From DAITAZ01 sp036824045 (GTDB lineage: Bacteria; Pseudomonadota; Gammaproteobacteria; Burkholderiales; Rhodocyclaceae): DNA of 64,000 nt. This document shows positions 1 through 8,420 of this stretch, in pieces. The notes under the pieces were generated by a model. The model searched no databases and was not told the DNA's origin. It saw only the letters and a program-made list of their open reading frames with translations. A program made the position numbers and the translations under genes. Where the stretch lies: contig DAITAZ010000021.1 in assembly GCA_036824045.1 (NCBI GenBank), positions 1-64,000 of the forward strand. Reading direction: 5' to 3'. The stretch's first letter is position 1, and each line of letters starts with the position of its first letter.

Positions 1-240
1 AGGGGCGGCGCCCTTGCGACTTTTGGCGGGGGTTTCCTTGGCCGCGTGTTTGCCCCCCTTGGCGGGCGCTGCCGCGGCGGCCTTGCCGCCATTTGCCGGG
101 GCTGGCTTGGCGCCGGCCTTGGCCGGGGCCGCCTTGGCCTGGGTGTGTTTGGGCTCGGGCTTGGCCTGGGCCAGCCCGGGGGTCAGCACCAGGGTGGCGG
201 CCGTGAACGGCGCCACCAGTGCGAGCAGGATTCGATTCAT
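1..240 (-). CDS. Secreted Ala/Lys/Pro-rich protein, N-terminal part only
   Basis: Reading leftward from an ATG at 238-240, 80 codons are open and run off the window edge. The start is a clear signal peptide: MNR, a hydrophobic stretch and a probable AQA cleavage site near residue 26. What follows is low-complexity Ala/Lys/Pro/Gly, typical of a flexible periplasmic linker before a folded domain that lies outside the window. Some betaproteobacterial periplasmic peptidoglycan peptidases of the PBP7/PbpG type begin this way, but nothing visible here proves that. The secreted character is well supported; the function is unknown. Confidence 0.65.
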   Translation of the reverse strand, partial: MNRILLALVAPFTAATLVLTPGLAQAKPEPKHTQAKAAPAKAGAKPAPANGGKAAAAAPAKGGKHAAKETPAKSRKGAAP

Positions 241-558
241 CATCCGGTTCCGTACCAATGTGGGTGTATTCGGGGGCCGGCCGCGGCGTTGCGGCAGCGG
301 GCCCGAGGACTGGCCCCGGCCACAGGCGGCGGGGGCACGGCCGGCCCCCAACGCGACAGGGCCGGCATGCCCGGCGCGCGGACGCGCCGGACCCAGGGCA
401 AGAGCACAGTGCTGCTTTTGCGAAAGGGCGGGATTTTACCGAAAAACCCGCCCCTCTCTGCAACGCGCGGGCCGGAGCCGGGGATGACGCAGCCCACCGG
501 GCGCCCACCGGGGGCTGGGCTATACTTTCCCTCTTTGCCAACGGGAGGAGGAGCCCAC
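241..558. other. 318-base intergenic region upstream of metY
   Basis: This divergent gap lies between the left-edge secreted protein and metY. It holds a long inverted repeat at 426-453 (GGGCGGG against CCCGCCC, extended inward by T/A pairs) and a -10-like TATACT at 521-526. A good ribosome site, GGGAGGAGG, sits near 542-552. I could not match a SAM-type riboswitch fold, and no credible short gene was found. Confidence 0.5.
521..526 (+). promoter_or_regulatory. Possible -10 box of the metY promoter
   Basis: TATACT lies 33 bases before the metY ATG, in otherwise GC-rich sequence. No good -35 hexamer stands at 16-18 bases upstream, so the promoter may depend on an activator. This is a motif-level suggestion only. 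Confidence 0.4.
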
Positions 559-1830
559 ATGAGACTGGAGACCATTGCCGTACACGGCGGCTTCGCGCCG
601 GACCCCACCACCAAGGCGGTGGCGGTGCCCATCTACCAGACCACCAGCTACGCCTTCGACAACACCCAGCACGGGGCGGACCTGTTCGACCTGAAAGTGG
701 CGGGCAACATCTACACCCGCATCATGAACCCCACCCAGGACGTGCTGGAAAAGCGCGTGGCGGCCATGGAAGGCGGTGTGGCGGGCCTGGCCCTGGCCTC
801 GGGCATGGCGGCGATCACCTACGCCATCCAGACCATTGCCGAGGCGGGGGACAACATCGTCACCTCCAGCACCCTCTACGGCGGCACCTACAACCTGTTC
901 GCCCACACCCTGCCCCAGTACGGCATCGAGGTGCGCTTTGCCGACTACCGGGACCCGGACGCCTTCGAGAAGCTGATCGACGGCAAGACCAAGGCGGTAT
1001 TCTGCGAGTCCGTGGGCAACCCCCTGGGCAATGTGACGGACTTTGAAAAGCTGGCCGAAGCGGCCCACCGCCACGGCGTGCCGCTGATCGTGGACAACAC
1101 CGTGCCCTCCCCCTACCTGTGCCGCCCCTTCGAGCATGGCGCGGACATCGTGGTGCACGCCCTCACCAAGTACCTGGGTGGCCACGGCAACAGCATCGGC
1201 GGGATGATCGTCGACAGCGGCAAATTTCCCTGGGCGGAACACAAGGCCAAGTTCCGCCGCCTGAACGAACCGGACGTGTCCTATCACGGCGTGGTCTACA
1301 CCGAGGCCCTGGGCCCGGCGGCCTACATCGGCCGTGCCCGGGTGGTGCCCCTGCGCAACATGGGTGCGGCCATCAGCCCCTTCAATGCCTTCCTGATCCT
1401 GCAGGGGGTGGAAACCCTGGCGTTGCGCATGGACCGGATCTGCGACAACGCACTGAAAGTGGCGGAGTTCCTGAAAGGGCACCCCAAGGTGGAGTGGGTC
1501 AATTACGCCGGCCTGCCGGAGCACCCGGACCACGCGCTGGTGCAGAAGTACATGGGCGGGCGGGCTTCCGGCATCCTCAACTTCGGGGTCAAGGGCGGGC
1601 TGGAGGCGGGCGGCCGCTTCCAGGACGCGCTGAAGCTGGTGACCCGGCTGGTGAATATCGGCGATTGCAAGAGCCTGGCCTGCCACCCGGCCAGCACCAC
1701 CCACCGCCAACTGGCGCCGGAGGAGCTGGCCCGCGCCGGGGTGAGCCCGGAGATGGTGCGCCTGTCCATCGGCATCGAGCACGAGGCGGACATCCTGGAA
1801 GACCTGGAGCAGGCGCTGGCGGCGGTCTGA
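559..1830 (+). CDS. metY: O-acetylhomoserine sulfhydrylase (MetY)
   Basis: This PLP enzyme makes homocysteine from O-acetylhomoserine and sulfide in the cytoplasm. The 423-residue protein matches the family length. The cofactor lysine is K204 in the HALTKYLGGHG motif. Other family marks are YTRIMNPT near residue 52, the LASGMAA loop near 80, and the C-terminal CHPASTTHRQL segment. The ATG at 559 is preceded by GGGAGGAGG; an upstream open extension of the frame is low-complexity and not believed. A strong terminator follows at once, so the gene is probably transcribed alone. A related enzyme, MetZ, is encoded at 21902-23083, so the cell appears to have two sulfhydrylases. Confidence 0.96.
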   Translation: MRLETIAVHGGFAPDPTTKAVAVPIYQTTSYAFDNTQHGADLFDLKVAGNIYTRIMNPTQDVLEKRVAAMEGGVAGLALASGMAAITYAIQTIAEAGDNIVTSSTLYGGTYNLFAHTLPQYGIEVRFADYRDPDAFEKLIDGKTKAVFCESVGNPLGNVTDFEKLAEAAHRHGVPLIVDNTVPSPYLCRPFEHGADIVVHALTKYLGGHGNSIGGMIVDSGKFPWAEHKAKFRRLNEPDVSYHGVVYTEALGPAAYIGRARVVPLRNMGAAISPFNAFLILQGVETLALRMDRICDNALKVAEFLKGHPKVEWVNYAGLPEHPDHALVQKYMGGRASGILNFGVKGGLEAGGRFQDALKLVTRLVNIGDCKSLACHPASTTHRQLAPEELARAGVSPEMVRLSIGIEHEADILEDLEQALAAV

Positions 1831-1853
1831 GCCTCGCACGCGCCCCAAGAAAC

Positions 1854-1882
1854 AAAACGGCCCGCACACTGCGGGCCGTTTT
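1854..1882. terminator. Bidirectional terminator between metY and yggX
   Basis: A perfect 13-base inverted repeat (AAAACGGCCCGCA, three-base loop, then its complement) ends in a T run on both strands. It lies between two convergent genes and should stop transcription from each. Confidence 0.88.
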
Positions 1883-1917
1883 GCTTGGCACCCCGGCCAG
1901 CGGGGCAGCCCTGCGGC

Positions 1918-2190
1918 TTACTGCGCGGGCGGCACGTAGCCGGCGATCTGGTCGCCGCCATCGGCGAAGAAGTAACGCTCCATCTGTTCCGCCAGATACT
2001 TGCGGGCGCGGGGGTCGGCGAGGCTCAACCTGTTTTCGTTGATCAGCATGGTCTGGTGGCGCAGCCAGGCCTGCCAGGCCTCCCGGGAGACGTTGTCAAA
2101 CACCTTCTTGCCCAGCTCGCCCGGCAGGGGCGGAAAGTCCATCCCCTCGGCCTCGCGACCGAGCTTCACACAATTCACCAATCTGGCCAT
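1918..2190 (-). CDS. yggX: Fe(2+)-trafficking protein YggX
   Basis: A small cytoplasmic protein of 90 residues, the usual length for the family, linked to protection of iron-sulfur proteins against oxidation. It shows the family opening MARLVNCVKLGREAEG with the conserved Cys7, then the FPPLPGELGKKVFDNVS stretch and the WLRHQTMLINENRL motif. It lies 76 bases after argA on the same strand and may share its transcript. It ends at the bidirectional terminator facing metY. Confidence 0.96.
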   Translation of the reverse strand: MARLVNCVKLGREAEGMDFPPLPGELGKKVFDNVSREAWQAWLRHQTMLINENRLSLADPRARKYLAEQMERYFFADGGDQIAGYVPPAQ

Positions 2191-2266
2191 CTACTTGTCC
2201 TCAGAAATTAGGCGGGGTATCGCCACATTGTAACGGCAACGCCGGGCCCTGCGGCCCCCCGGGGGA

Positions 2267-3589
2267 TCACAGGGGCTTCATCAGCACCTTGGAGCGCCGG
2301 CTGTAGTTGTAGAGGGAACGTTTGCGTTCGGGCAATGCCTCTAACCCCACCTCGCGGAAACCCCGCTCCACGAACCAATGGGCGGTACGGGTGGTGAGCA
2401 CCACCAGCCGTTCCAGCCCCTGCCCCCGCGCCCGCAGCTCCATGGCCTGCAGCAGGGTTTCGCCAAAACCGCCGCGGCGGAATTCGGGCATCACCGCCAG
2501 GCAGGCCAGCTCGGCGGTCTTTTCGTCCGGGAAGGGGTAGAGGGCGGCGCAGCCCAGCACCACGCCGTCGTGCTCCAGCACGCTGAAGCGGTCGATCTCC
2601 ATCTCCAGCACCTCGCGGCTGCGCTTGACCAGGGTGCCGTCCGCCTCCAGCGGGCCGATCAGCCCGACGATGCCCCCCACGTCTTCCACGCCCGCCTGGC
2701 GTACCTGGGCCAGGGAGTTCTGGGTGATGACGGTGCCCACGCCTTCGTGGGTGAAAAACTCCAGCAGCAGCCCGCCTTCCTTGTCCCGGTCGATGAGGTG
2801 GGCGCGCCCCACCCCCTGGCGCACGGCACGGATGGCACAGGGCAGGTAGAGGTCCAGATCCTCGGTGAGGCCCTGTCCGGCGTCGAACATGCGCTGGGCT
2901 TTCTCGCAGGTGGTCTCGGGGATGAGCAGGCCGGCTGTATCGAGCAGGCCGGGGGCATCGCACAGGTACACCAGCTTCTCGGCCTTGAGGGCGATGGCCA
3001 CGGCGGCCGCCACGTCTTCCATGCTCAGGTTGAAGATCTCGCCCGAGGGAGAAACGCCCAGCGGCGACATCAGCACCACGTTCTGCTGGTCCAGATCGGC
3101 CTTGATTTCCTCGGCGATGATCTTGCGCACGGCGCCGGTGTACTGGTAGTCGATGCCGTCTTCCACGCCGATGGGCTTGGCGGTGATGAAGTTGCCGCCC
3201 GTCACCCGCATCCAGGCTCCGGCCATGGGGGTATTGGGCAAGCCCTGGGAGAGGCGCGCCTCCACCTCCAGACGGGTAACGCCCATGGCCGCCTTGACGC
3301 ACTCCAGCGCGGGCCCGTCGGTCACCCGCACACCCTTGTGATAGCGGGGCTCCAGGCCCCGGCGCGCCATTTCCGCCTCGATCTGCGGGCGGGCGCCATG
3401 CACCAGCACCAGGCGGATGCCCAGGGCCGCCAGCAGGTTGCAGTCGTAAGCCAGCTTGTCCAGCCAGTCGCCCACAGCAACCTCTCCGCCAAAGGCGATG
3501 ACGAAGGTCTTGCCGCGGAACGCGTGGATGTAGGGGGCCGCGCCCCGGACCCAGGCCACAAAAGGATTCACAGGTTCGCCCGCGCTCAT
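2267..3589 (-). CDS. argA: Amino-acid N-acetyltransferase, N-acetylglutamate synthase (ArgA)
   Basis: Catalyses the first step of arginine synthesis, acetylation of glutamate by acetyl-CoA. The 440 residues fit the classical two-domain enzyme. The N-terminal amino-acid-kinase-like domain (about 1-285) carries FVIAFGGEV and LVLVHGARPQIE and binds arginine for feedback control. The C-terminal GNAT domain (about 290-440) carries the acetyl-CoA loop RRGGFGETLLQ. The kinase-like domain lacks acetylglutamate kinase function in this family. Start ATG at 3587-3589. Its upstream neighbour is an MFS transporter, 58 bases away. Confidence 0.96.
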   Translation of the reverse strand: MSAGEPVNPFVAWVRGAAPYIHAFRGKTFVIAFGGEVAVGDWLDKLAYDCNLLAALGIRLVLVHGARPQIEAEMARRGLEPRYHKGVRVTDGPALECVKAAMGVTRLEVEARLSQGLPNTPMAGAWMRVTGGNFITAKPIGVEDGIDYQYTGAVRKIIAEEIKADLDQQNVVLMSPLGVSPSGEIFNLSMEDVAAAVAIALKAEKLVYLCDAPGLLDTAGLLIPETTCEKAQRMFDAGQGLTEDLDLYLPCAIRAVRQGVGRAHLIDRDKEGGLLLEFFTHEGVGTVITQNSLAQVRQAGVEDVGGIVGLIGPLEADGTLVKRSREVLEMEIDRFSVLEHDGVVLGCAALYPFPDEKTAELACLAVMPEFRRGGFGETLLQAMELRARGQGLERLVVLTTRTAHWFVERGFREVGLEALPERKRSLYNYSRRSKVLMKPL

Positions 3590-3647
3590 CGAGATTCCGG
3601 CTATAAAAAGTGAAAACCCGGCGATTGTAGCCTAGCCGACCCCGGCC

Positions 3648-4829
3648 CTAGGCCGACCGCCCCGGAACAACCAGGGCGGCGAGGGTCAGGACGGCGAACG
3701 CGCCGCCCACCAGAAAGGTGGTATGGGCGCCGAAGGCATCCCACACCGCGCCAGCCACCACGCTGGCCACCAGCATGGCCAGCCCGCTGACCAGGTTGAA
3801 CGCGCCAAAAGCGGTGCCGCGCAAGGCAGCCGGCGCCACCTCGGCCACCATGGTGGCCAGCAGCCCCTGGGTGATGCCCAGGTGCAGGCCCCACAGCGCC
3901 ACCCCCACCACCACCCAGGCCCAGTGCCCCGGCGCTGCCAGGGCAAGGTCCGCCGCCAGCAGCACGGCAGCGCCCAGAGCCAGCAGGCGGCGGTGAGAGA
4001 TGCGATCGGAGAGCCAGCCAAAGGGATAGGCCGCTGCCGCGTACACCACGTTCATTCCGATCAGCACCAGGGGCGCCCAGGTGACGGTGAGCCCCACTTG
4101 CTGCGCCCGCAGCACCAGGAACGCCTCGCTGAAGCGGGCCAGGGTAAACACGGCACCCAGCGCCACCACCCGCCAGTAGGCGGCGGGCAGTCGCCCCAGG
4201 CTGGCCCGCGTGAGCGGATTGGTGCGGTGGGTGGAGGGCGGCTGCGCCGGTTCATGCACGCCAAATGCCAGCAGGCCGACCGAAAGCAGGCCGGGCACGA
4301 TGGCGACCCAGAACACGGCGCGGAAGTCATCCGACCACAGCGCCATGAGCACGATGGCCAGCACCGGCCCGAGAAAGGCGCCCACCGTGTCCAGGGACTG
4401 GCGCAGGCCAAAGGCGGCACCCCGTGCCTGGGGCGGCGCCAGGTCCGCCACCAGGGCGTCCCGCGGGGCGCCCCGAATGCCCTTGCCGACCCGGTCCAGC
4501 AGGCGCGCGGCCAGCACCAGTCCCACCGAGGGCGCCAGGGCGAACAGTGGCTTGGACAGGGCCCCCAGCCCATAGCCCAGCACCGCCAGGGGTTTGCGCT
4601 TGCCCAGGTAGTCGCTGAGGGCGCCGGAGAAGATCTTGACGATGAGTGCGGTAGCCTCCGCCAGGCCCTCGATGATCCCCACTTGCAGGGCGCTGGCGCC
4701 GAGCACCGTCACCATGAAGACGGGCAGCAGGCTGTGAATGAGCTCGGACGACACATCCATCAGCAGGCTCACCAGCCCCAGTACCCAGATTGCCCGGGGC
4801 ATCACCACCCGTTGCGCTTGACCGTCCAT
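3648..4829 (-). CDS. MFS transporter, 12-helix type
   Basis: An inner-membrane protein of 393 residues with about twelve hydrophobic segments in two halves. The loop after helix 2 reads SDYLGKRKPLAVLGYG, and its equivalent in the second half is GWLSDRISHRRLLALG; both are the MFS loop 2-3 signature. The overall look resembles uncharacterised MFS_1 drug or metabolite exporters, but the substrate cannot be read from sequence. The ATG is preceded by GAGGAGGGG. Whether it belongs functionally with argA downstream is unclear. Confidence 0.88.
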   Translation of the reverse strand: MDGQAQRVVMPRAIWVLGLVSLLMDVSSELIHSLLPVFMVTVLGASALQVGIIEGLAEATALIVKIFSGALSDYLGKRKPLAVLGYGLGALSKPLFALAPSVGLVLAARLLDRVGKGIRGAPRDALVADLAPPQARGAAFGLRQSLDTVGAFLGPVLAIVLMALWSDDFRAVFWVAIVPGLLSVGLLAFGVHEPAQPPSTHRTNPLTRASLGRLPAAYWRVVALGAVFTLARFSEAFLVLRAQQVGLTVTWAPLVLIGMNVVYAAAAYPFGWLSDRISHRRLLALGAAVLLAADLALAAPGHWAWVVVGVALWGLHLGITQGLLATMVAEVAPAALRGTAFGAFNLVSGLAMLVASVVAGAVWDAFGAHTTFLVGGAFAVLTLAALVVPGRSA

Positions 4830-4880
4830 CTTCCCCTCCTCGCCCGGCCTCGCAATCTACACCCGCCGGCCCGCAGAACG

Positions 4881-4912
4881 AAAAACCCCGGCCGCCTTGC
4901 GGGGGCCGGGGT
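4881..4912 (-). terminator. Terminator after the cytochrome c' gene
   Basis: On the reverse strand an AACCCCGGCC arm pairs with GGCCGGGGTT across a short loop and is followed by TTTTT. It lies just beyond the cytochrome c' stop codon and before the MFS gene, which is therefore probably transcribed separately. Confidence 0.85.
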
Positions 4913-4939
4913 TGCACCGTGCGGGGTGCCGCGTGCCGA

Positions 4940-5404
4940 TCAGTCCTTGCGGAACTTGTCGTGGCAGGCCTTGCAGGACTCACCCGTCTTGCCAAACTGG
5001 GCCTTGATGGCGGCCTGGTCGCCAGTGGCGGCCACCTTGGCGAGCTCGTTGGCTTCCTTCACGTAGGCCACGGCAAGCTCCTTGACCTTGTCCTGCTGCT
5101 GGAAGAACTCGGGCTTGACGCGGGTCTTCTGGTCCCCCGCGTCCTTGTCGGAACCGGCCGGGTAAAGCGCGCCCATGCCGGAATTGGCGGTGGCGGCGAT
5201 CAGGTTGGCGGCGGCCACGATCTGGTCCTTGTTGAAAGGCACTGCGCCATCCACCACCTGGGCCTTGATCTTGCCCATGTTCCAGGCCATGAAGTTGTAG
5301 CCGGCCTTGCGGTACTTGATGGCGTCTTCCGGCTTCATCTGGGCGGAGGCGGAGGTGGCGATACCGAGGCTGAGGGCGGCCAGTACGAGCAGCTTGGTCT
5401 TCAT
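4940..5404 (-). CDS. Cytochrome c' (periplasmic, C-terminal haem)
   Basis: A periplasmic haem protein of 154 residues with a signal peptide of about 21 residues (cut after SASA) and a mature four-helix bundle. The single haem site CKACH (Cys144, Cys147, His148) lies ten residues from the end, as in cytochromes c'. The helix-1 segment MKPEDAIKYRKAGYNFM is also typical. Members bind NO and are often induced under low oxygen or denitrifying conditions. The start chosen has the signal peptide directly after it and AAGGAAAA upstream; a longer frame upstream is not protein-like. An FNR-type site lies about 80 bases upstream. Confidence 0.95.
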   Translation of the reverse strand: MKTKLLVLAALSLGIATSASAQMKPEDAIKYRKAGYNFMAWNMGKIKAQVVDGAVPFNKDQIVAAANLIAATANSGMGALYPAGSDKDAGDQKTRVKPEFFQQQDKVKELAVAYVKEANELAKVAATGDQAAIKAQFGKTGESCKACHDKFRKD

Positions 5405-5483
5405 CTGTGGTTTTCCTTGAGGACGTTTTGGAGATTGACGGCCGGACTTCCTTGCCAGTCGGGCCCGGCTCGTCACGGCGGCC

Positions 5484-5497
5484 ATGATACGGATCAA
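5484..5497 (-). promoter_or_regulatory. FNR/ANR-type binding site upstream of cytochrome c'
   Basis: On the reverse strand the sequence is TTGATCCGTATCAT, a 9-of-10 match to the FNR-family box TTGAT-N4-ATCAA. It is centred about 86 bases before the cytochrome c' ATG, a plausible activator position. No convincing -10 hexamer was found at the expected spacing, so the site is suggestive rather than proven. An FNR-like regulator with the matching recognition helix is encoded at 17118-17840. Confidence 0.5.
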
Positions 5498-5562
5498 AAC
5501 GGCATTTGGATGCAGGAAGGGGCAGAAAAAGTGCGGATCGTTCCTGCCCCTGCGCTGAAGGC

Positions 5563-5892
5563 TCACACCTGGGGCGGCGGCGCAAACAGATGCTTGACCG
5601 ACAGGGGCTCGCCCCCGGCGACGATGGCCAGCAGGCGGTCGATGTTGGGGTGGCGTCCCGGATTGATCCGCGCATCCTCGGTGTGCTCGGCAAAGAGTTC
5701 GAGGCCGTGGGCCGCGGCCTCGGCGCTGATGGCGCCGTAGGTCTGAGCCAGGTGGTTGTAGACCGCCAGGGAACCCTGGCTGCCCGGCTTGTTTTCGATG
5801 GTGGACACCACTGCGCCCTCGGCGCCCAGCAGTTGCAACCCCGCCAGGTGGGAAATGCCCGGGAGCTTCTTGAGGTTGTCGGCAAAGGCCAT
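5563..5892 (-). CDS. Small conserved protein, DUF2322-like
   Basis: A 109-residue cytoplasmic protein without signal peptide or membrane segment. It resembles the small conserved family DUF2322 from memory: an opening FADNLKKLPGISHL, a GSLAVYNHLAQTYG stretch and a NPGRHPNIDRLL motif near residues 77-88. No enzymatic residues stand out and no function is known for the family. It starts three bases after the purB stop, so it is almost certainly co-transcribed and translationally coupled with purB. Family assignment is by recall and should be treated as moderate. Confidence 0.75.
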   Translation of the reverse strand: MAFADNLKKLPGISHLAGLQLLGAEGAVVSTIENKPGSQGSLAVYNHLAQTYGAISAEAAAHGLELFAEHTEDARINPGRHPNIDRLLAIVAGGEPLSVKHLFAPPPQV

Positions 5893-5894
5893 GC

Positions 5895-7262
5895 TCAGAT
5901 CCTCCGGGCCAGCTCGGCGGCCTTGCCGATGTAGCTGCCGGGGGTCATGTCCAGCAGACGGGTCTTTTCCGCGTCGGGGATGGCCAGGCCACGGATGAAG
6001 GTGACCAGCCCTTCCCGGGTGATGTTGGTACCGCGGGTGAGGTCCTTGAGCTGCTCATAGGGGTTGGGCACACCGTAGCGGCGCATCACGGTCTGGATGG
6101 GCTCGGCGAGCACTTCCCAGGCCTGGTCCAGATCCGCCGCCAGACGGGCCGGATCCGCCTCCAGCTTGGATAACCCCTTGAGGCAGGAATCGAAGGCCAG
6201 CAGCGCATAGCCGAAGGCCACCCCCATGTTGCGCAGCACCGTGGAGTCGGTAAGGTCCCGCTGCATGCGGGATACCGGCAGCTTGTCGGCCAGATGGCGC
6301 AGCACGCTGTTGGCCAGGCCCAGATTGCCCTCGGCGTTCTCGAAGTCGATGGGGTTGACCTTGTGGGGCATGGTGGAGCTGCCAATCTCGCCGGCCTTGA
6401 GCTTCTGCTTGAAGTAGCCCAGGGAGATGTACATCCAGATGTCGCGGCAGGCGTCGAGCACGATGGTGTTGAACCGGGCCAGGGCGTCGTAGAGCTCGGC
6501 CATGGAATCGTGGGGCTCGATCTGGATGGTGTAGGGGTTGAAGGTCAGGCCGAGGGATTCGATGAAGGCTCGGTTGAAGCCCTCCCAGTCGAAGTCCGGA
6601 TACGCCGACAAATGGGCGTTGTAGTTCCCCACGGCGCCGTTGAACTTGGCCAGCAGTTCCACGCCCTCAACCCGGGCGCGGGCACGGATGAGACGGGCGG
6701 CGATGTTGGCCATCTCCTTGCCCAGGGTGGTGGGGCTGGCAGGCTGGCCATGGGTGCGGGAGAGCATGGGCAGATCGGCCAAAGCATGGGCCAGTTCCCG
6801 CAGGCGTGAGATGAGGCGGTCGATGGCGGGCAGCATGGCGTCCGCCCGGGCCCCGGCCAGCATCAGCGCGTGGGAGACGTTGTTGATGTCTTCCGAAGTG
6901 CAGCCGAAATGGATGAACTCGGTCACCCCCATCACTTCGGCGTTGTGGGCCAGGCGCTCCTTGAGCCAGTACTCCATGGCTTTCACGTCGTGATTGGTGC
7001 GCGCCTCGATGGCCTTGATCGCCTCCCCATCCGCCACGGAAAAGTGGGCGATGACGCCATCCAGTTCGGCCACGGTGGCGGCCGAGAAAGGAGGAATTTC
7101 GGCCAGGGCGGGCTCGGCGGCCAGCGCCTTGAGCCATTCCACTTCCACCCGCACCCGGTTGCGGATGAGGCCATATTCACTGAAGTGGTCGCGCAGGCTG
7201 GCAACCTTGGATTCGTAGCGCCCGTCCAGGGGCGAAAGGGCGGTCAGGGGAGCAAGTTGCAT
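5895..7262 (-). CDS. purB: Adenylosuccinate lyase (PurB)
   Basis: Cytoplasmic enzyme acting twice in purine synthesis: it splits SAICAR to AICAR and adenylosuccinate to AMP, releasing fumarate. The 455 residues match the PurB subclass of the fumarase/aspartase superfamily. The signature loop GSSTMPHKVNP is present near residue 294, and RTHGQPASPTTLGKE near 169 carries the catalytic-region histidine. The opening LTALSPLDGRYESK is typical of the family. The gene follows mnmA by 60 bases on the same strand and is followed three bases later by the DUF2322-like gene. Confidence 0.97.
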   Translation of the reverse strand: MQLAPLTALSPLDGRYESKVASLRDHFSEYGLIRNRVRVEVEWLKALAAEPALAEIPPFSAATVAELDGVIAHFSVADGEAIKAIEARTNHDVKAMEYWLKERLAHNAEVMGVTEFIHFGCTSEDINNVSHALMLAGARADAMLPAIDRLISRLRELAHALADLPMLSRTHGQPASPTTLGKEMANIAARLIRARARVEGVELLAKFNGAVGNYNAHLSAYPDFDWEGFNRAFIESLGLTFNPYTIQIEPHDSMAELYDALARFNTIVLDACRDIWMYISLGYFKQKLKAGEIGSSTMPHKVNPIDFENAEGNLGLANSVLRHLADKLPVSRMQRDLTDSTVLRNMGVAFGYALLAFDSCLKGLSKLEADPARLAADLDQAWEVLAEPIQTVMRRYGVPNPYEQLKDLTRGTNITREGLVTFIRGLAIPDAEKTRLLDMTPGSYIGKAAELARRI

Positions 7263-7322
7263 GATTCGATCGAGACAAAAAAACAGGATGGAAATGCGCC
7301 GGGCGCAGGCCCGACACCGTGT

Positions 7323-8420
7323 TCAGACAATGATGCCGCCGCCCAGGCACACCCGGGATTCGTACAGCACCACCGATTGGCCAGGGGTCACCGCCCACTG
7401 GGGCTGGGCAAAGGCAATCTCGCAGCGCTCGCCCTCCACCCGCTCGACCTCGCACGGCGCATCCGGCTGGCGGTAGCGGGTCTTGGCGGTGTACACCCAA
7501 TGGGTGTGGGGTGCCTCACCGCTGACCCAGGAAAGGTCCTGCGCCACCAGGGCGTCTTTCATGAGCGCCGGGTGATCGTGGCCCTGGACCACATACAGCA
7601 CGTTGCGAACCAGATCCTTGGCCGCCGCGTACCAGGCCTCGTGCTCGCCCTGCTGATCGTTGCCCTTGAGGCCGCCGATCATCAGGCCCTTGCGCTGGCC
7701 AATGGTGTGATACATCAGGCCCTGGTGCTGGCCGACGACCCGGTCGCCTTCCAGAGTACGAATCTCCCCCGGCTGGGCGGGCAGGTAGCGGCCGAGGAAC
7801 TCGCGGAACGGCCGCTCGCCGATGAAACAGATGCCGGTGGAGTCCTTCTTGGCGTGGTTGGGCAACCCGGCGGCCTCGGCCATCCGCCGCACGTCCCGCT
7901 TGTACAGGTGGCCGATGGGAAACAGGGTCCGCGCCAACTGGGCCTGGTTCAGGCGATGGAGGAAGTAGCTCTGGTCCTTGCCACCGTCTTCCGCCTTGAG
8001 CAACTGGAACTTGCCCTGAAACTCGCGCACCTGGGCGTAATGGCCGGTGGCAATGGCGTCGGCCCCCAGCTTGAGGGCGTGGTCGAGGAAGGCCTTGAAC
8101 TTGATTTCGGCGTTGCACAACACGTCGGGATTGGGCGTGCGACCGGCCTGGTATTCGCGCAGGAATTCGGCGAACACCCGATCCTTGTACTCGGCGGCAA
8201 AATTCACCACCTCCAGTTCGATACCCAGAACGTCGCACACCGAGGCAACGTCGACGAGATCCTGACGCGTGGAACAGTACTCGTCGTCGTCATCGTCCTC
8301 CCAGTTCTTCATGAACAGGCCGACGACCGTGTAACCCTGCTGCTTGAGCACCATGGCCGCCACCGAGGAGTCCACCCCGCCGGACATGCCCACCACCACT
8401 GTCTTGCCGGTATCAGACAT
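7323..8420 (-). CDS. mnmA: tRNA-specific 2-thiouridylase (MnmA)
   Basis: Puts the 2-thio group on the wobble uridine of Lys, Glu and Gln tRNAs, taking sulfur through the Tus relay. The PP-loop SGGVDSS (ATP binding) lies near residue 14. The catalytic cysteine pair is seen in NPDVLCNAEIKF near 104 and STGICFIGERPF near 202, with a C-terminal PUA-like/beta-barrel region. The start used is the ATG at 8420: it has GGAGGTGGG at good spacing and overlaps the stop of the upstream gene (ATGTCTGA). An in-frame ATG five codons earlier lies inside that ribosome site. Confidence 0.97.
   Translation of the reverse strand: MSDTGKTVVVGMSGGVDSSVAAMVLKQQGYTVVGLFMKNWEDDDDDEYCSTRQDLVDVASVCDVLGIELEVVNFAAEYKDRVFAEFLREYQAGRTPNPDVLCNAEIKFKAFLDHALKLGADAIATGHYAQVREFQGKFQLLKAEDGGKDQSYFLHRLNQAQLARTLFPIGHLYKRDVRRMAEAAGLPNHAKKDSTGICFIGERPFREFLGRYLPAQPGEIRTLEGDRVVGQHQGLMYHTIGQRKGLMIGGLKGNDQQGEHEAWYAAAKDLVRNVLYVVQGHDHPALMKDALVAQDLSWVSGEAPHTHWVYTAKTRYRQPDAPCEVERVEGERCEIAFAQPQWAVTPGQSVVLYESRVCLGGGIIV

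Noticed and set aside
46..558. In-frame upstream extension of metY to position 46
   Set aside because: The extension is Gly/Arg/Pro-rich shadow sequence; the ATG at 559 has a strong ribosome site and family-like N-terminus.
241..558. SAM-type riboswitch before metY
   Set aside because: The hairpin at 426-453 lies upstream of the likely -10 box and I could not fit a known SAM or SAH aptamer.
520..1869. Long reverse-strand open frame over metY
   Set aside because: It is the antisense of metY, rich in His/Val/Gly as expected from GC-rich codon bias, with no domain or ribosome site.
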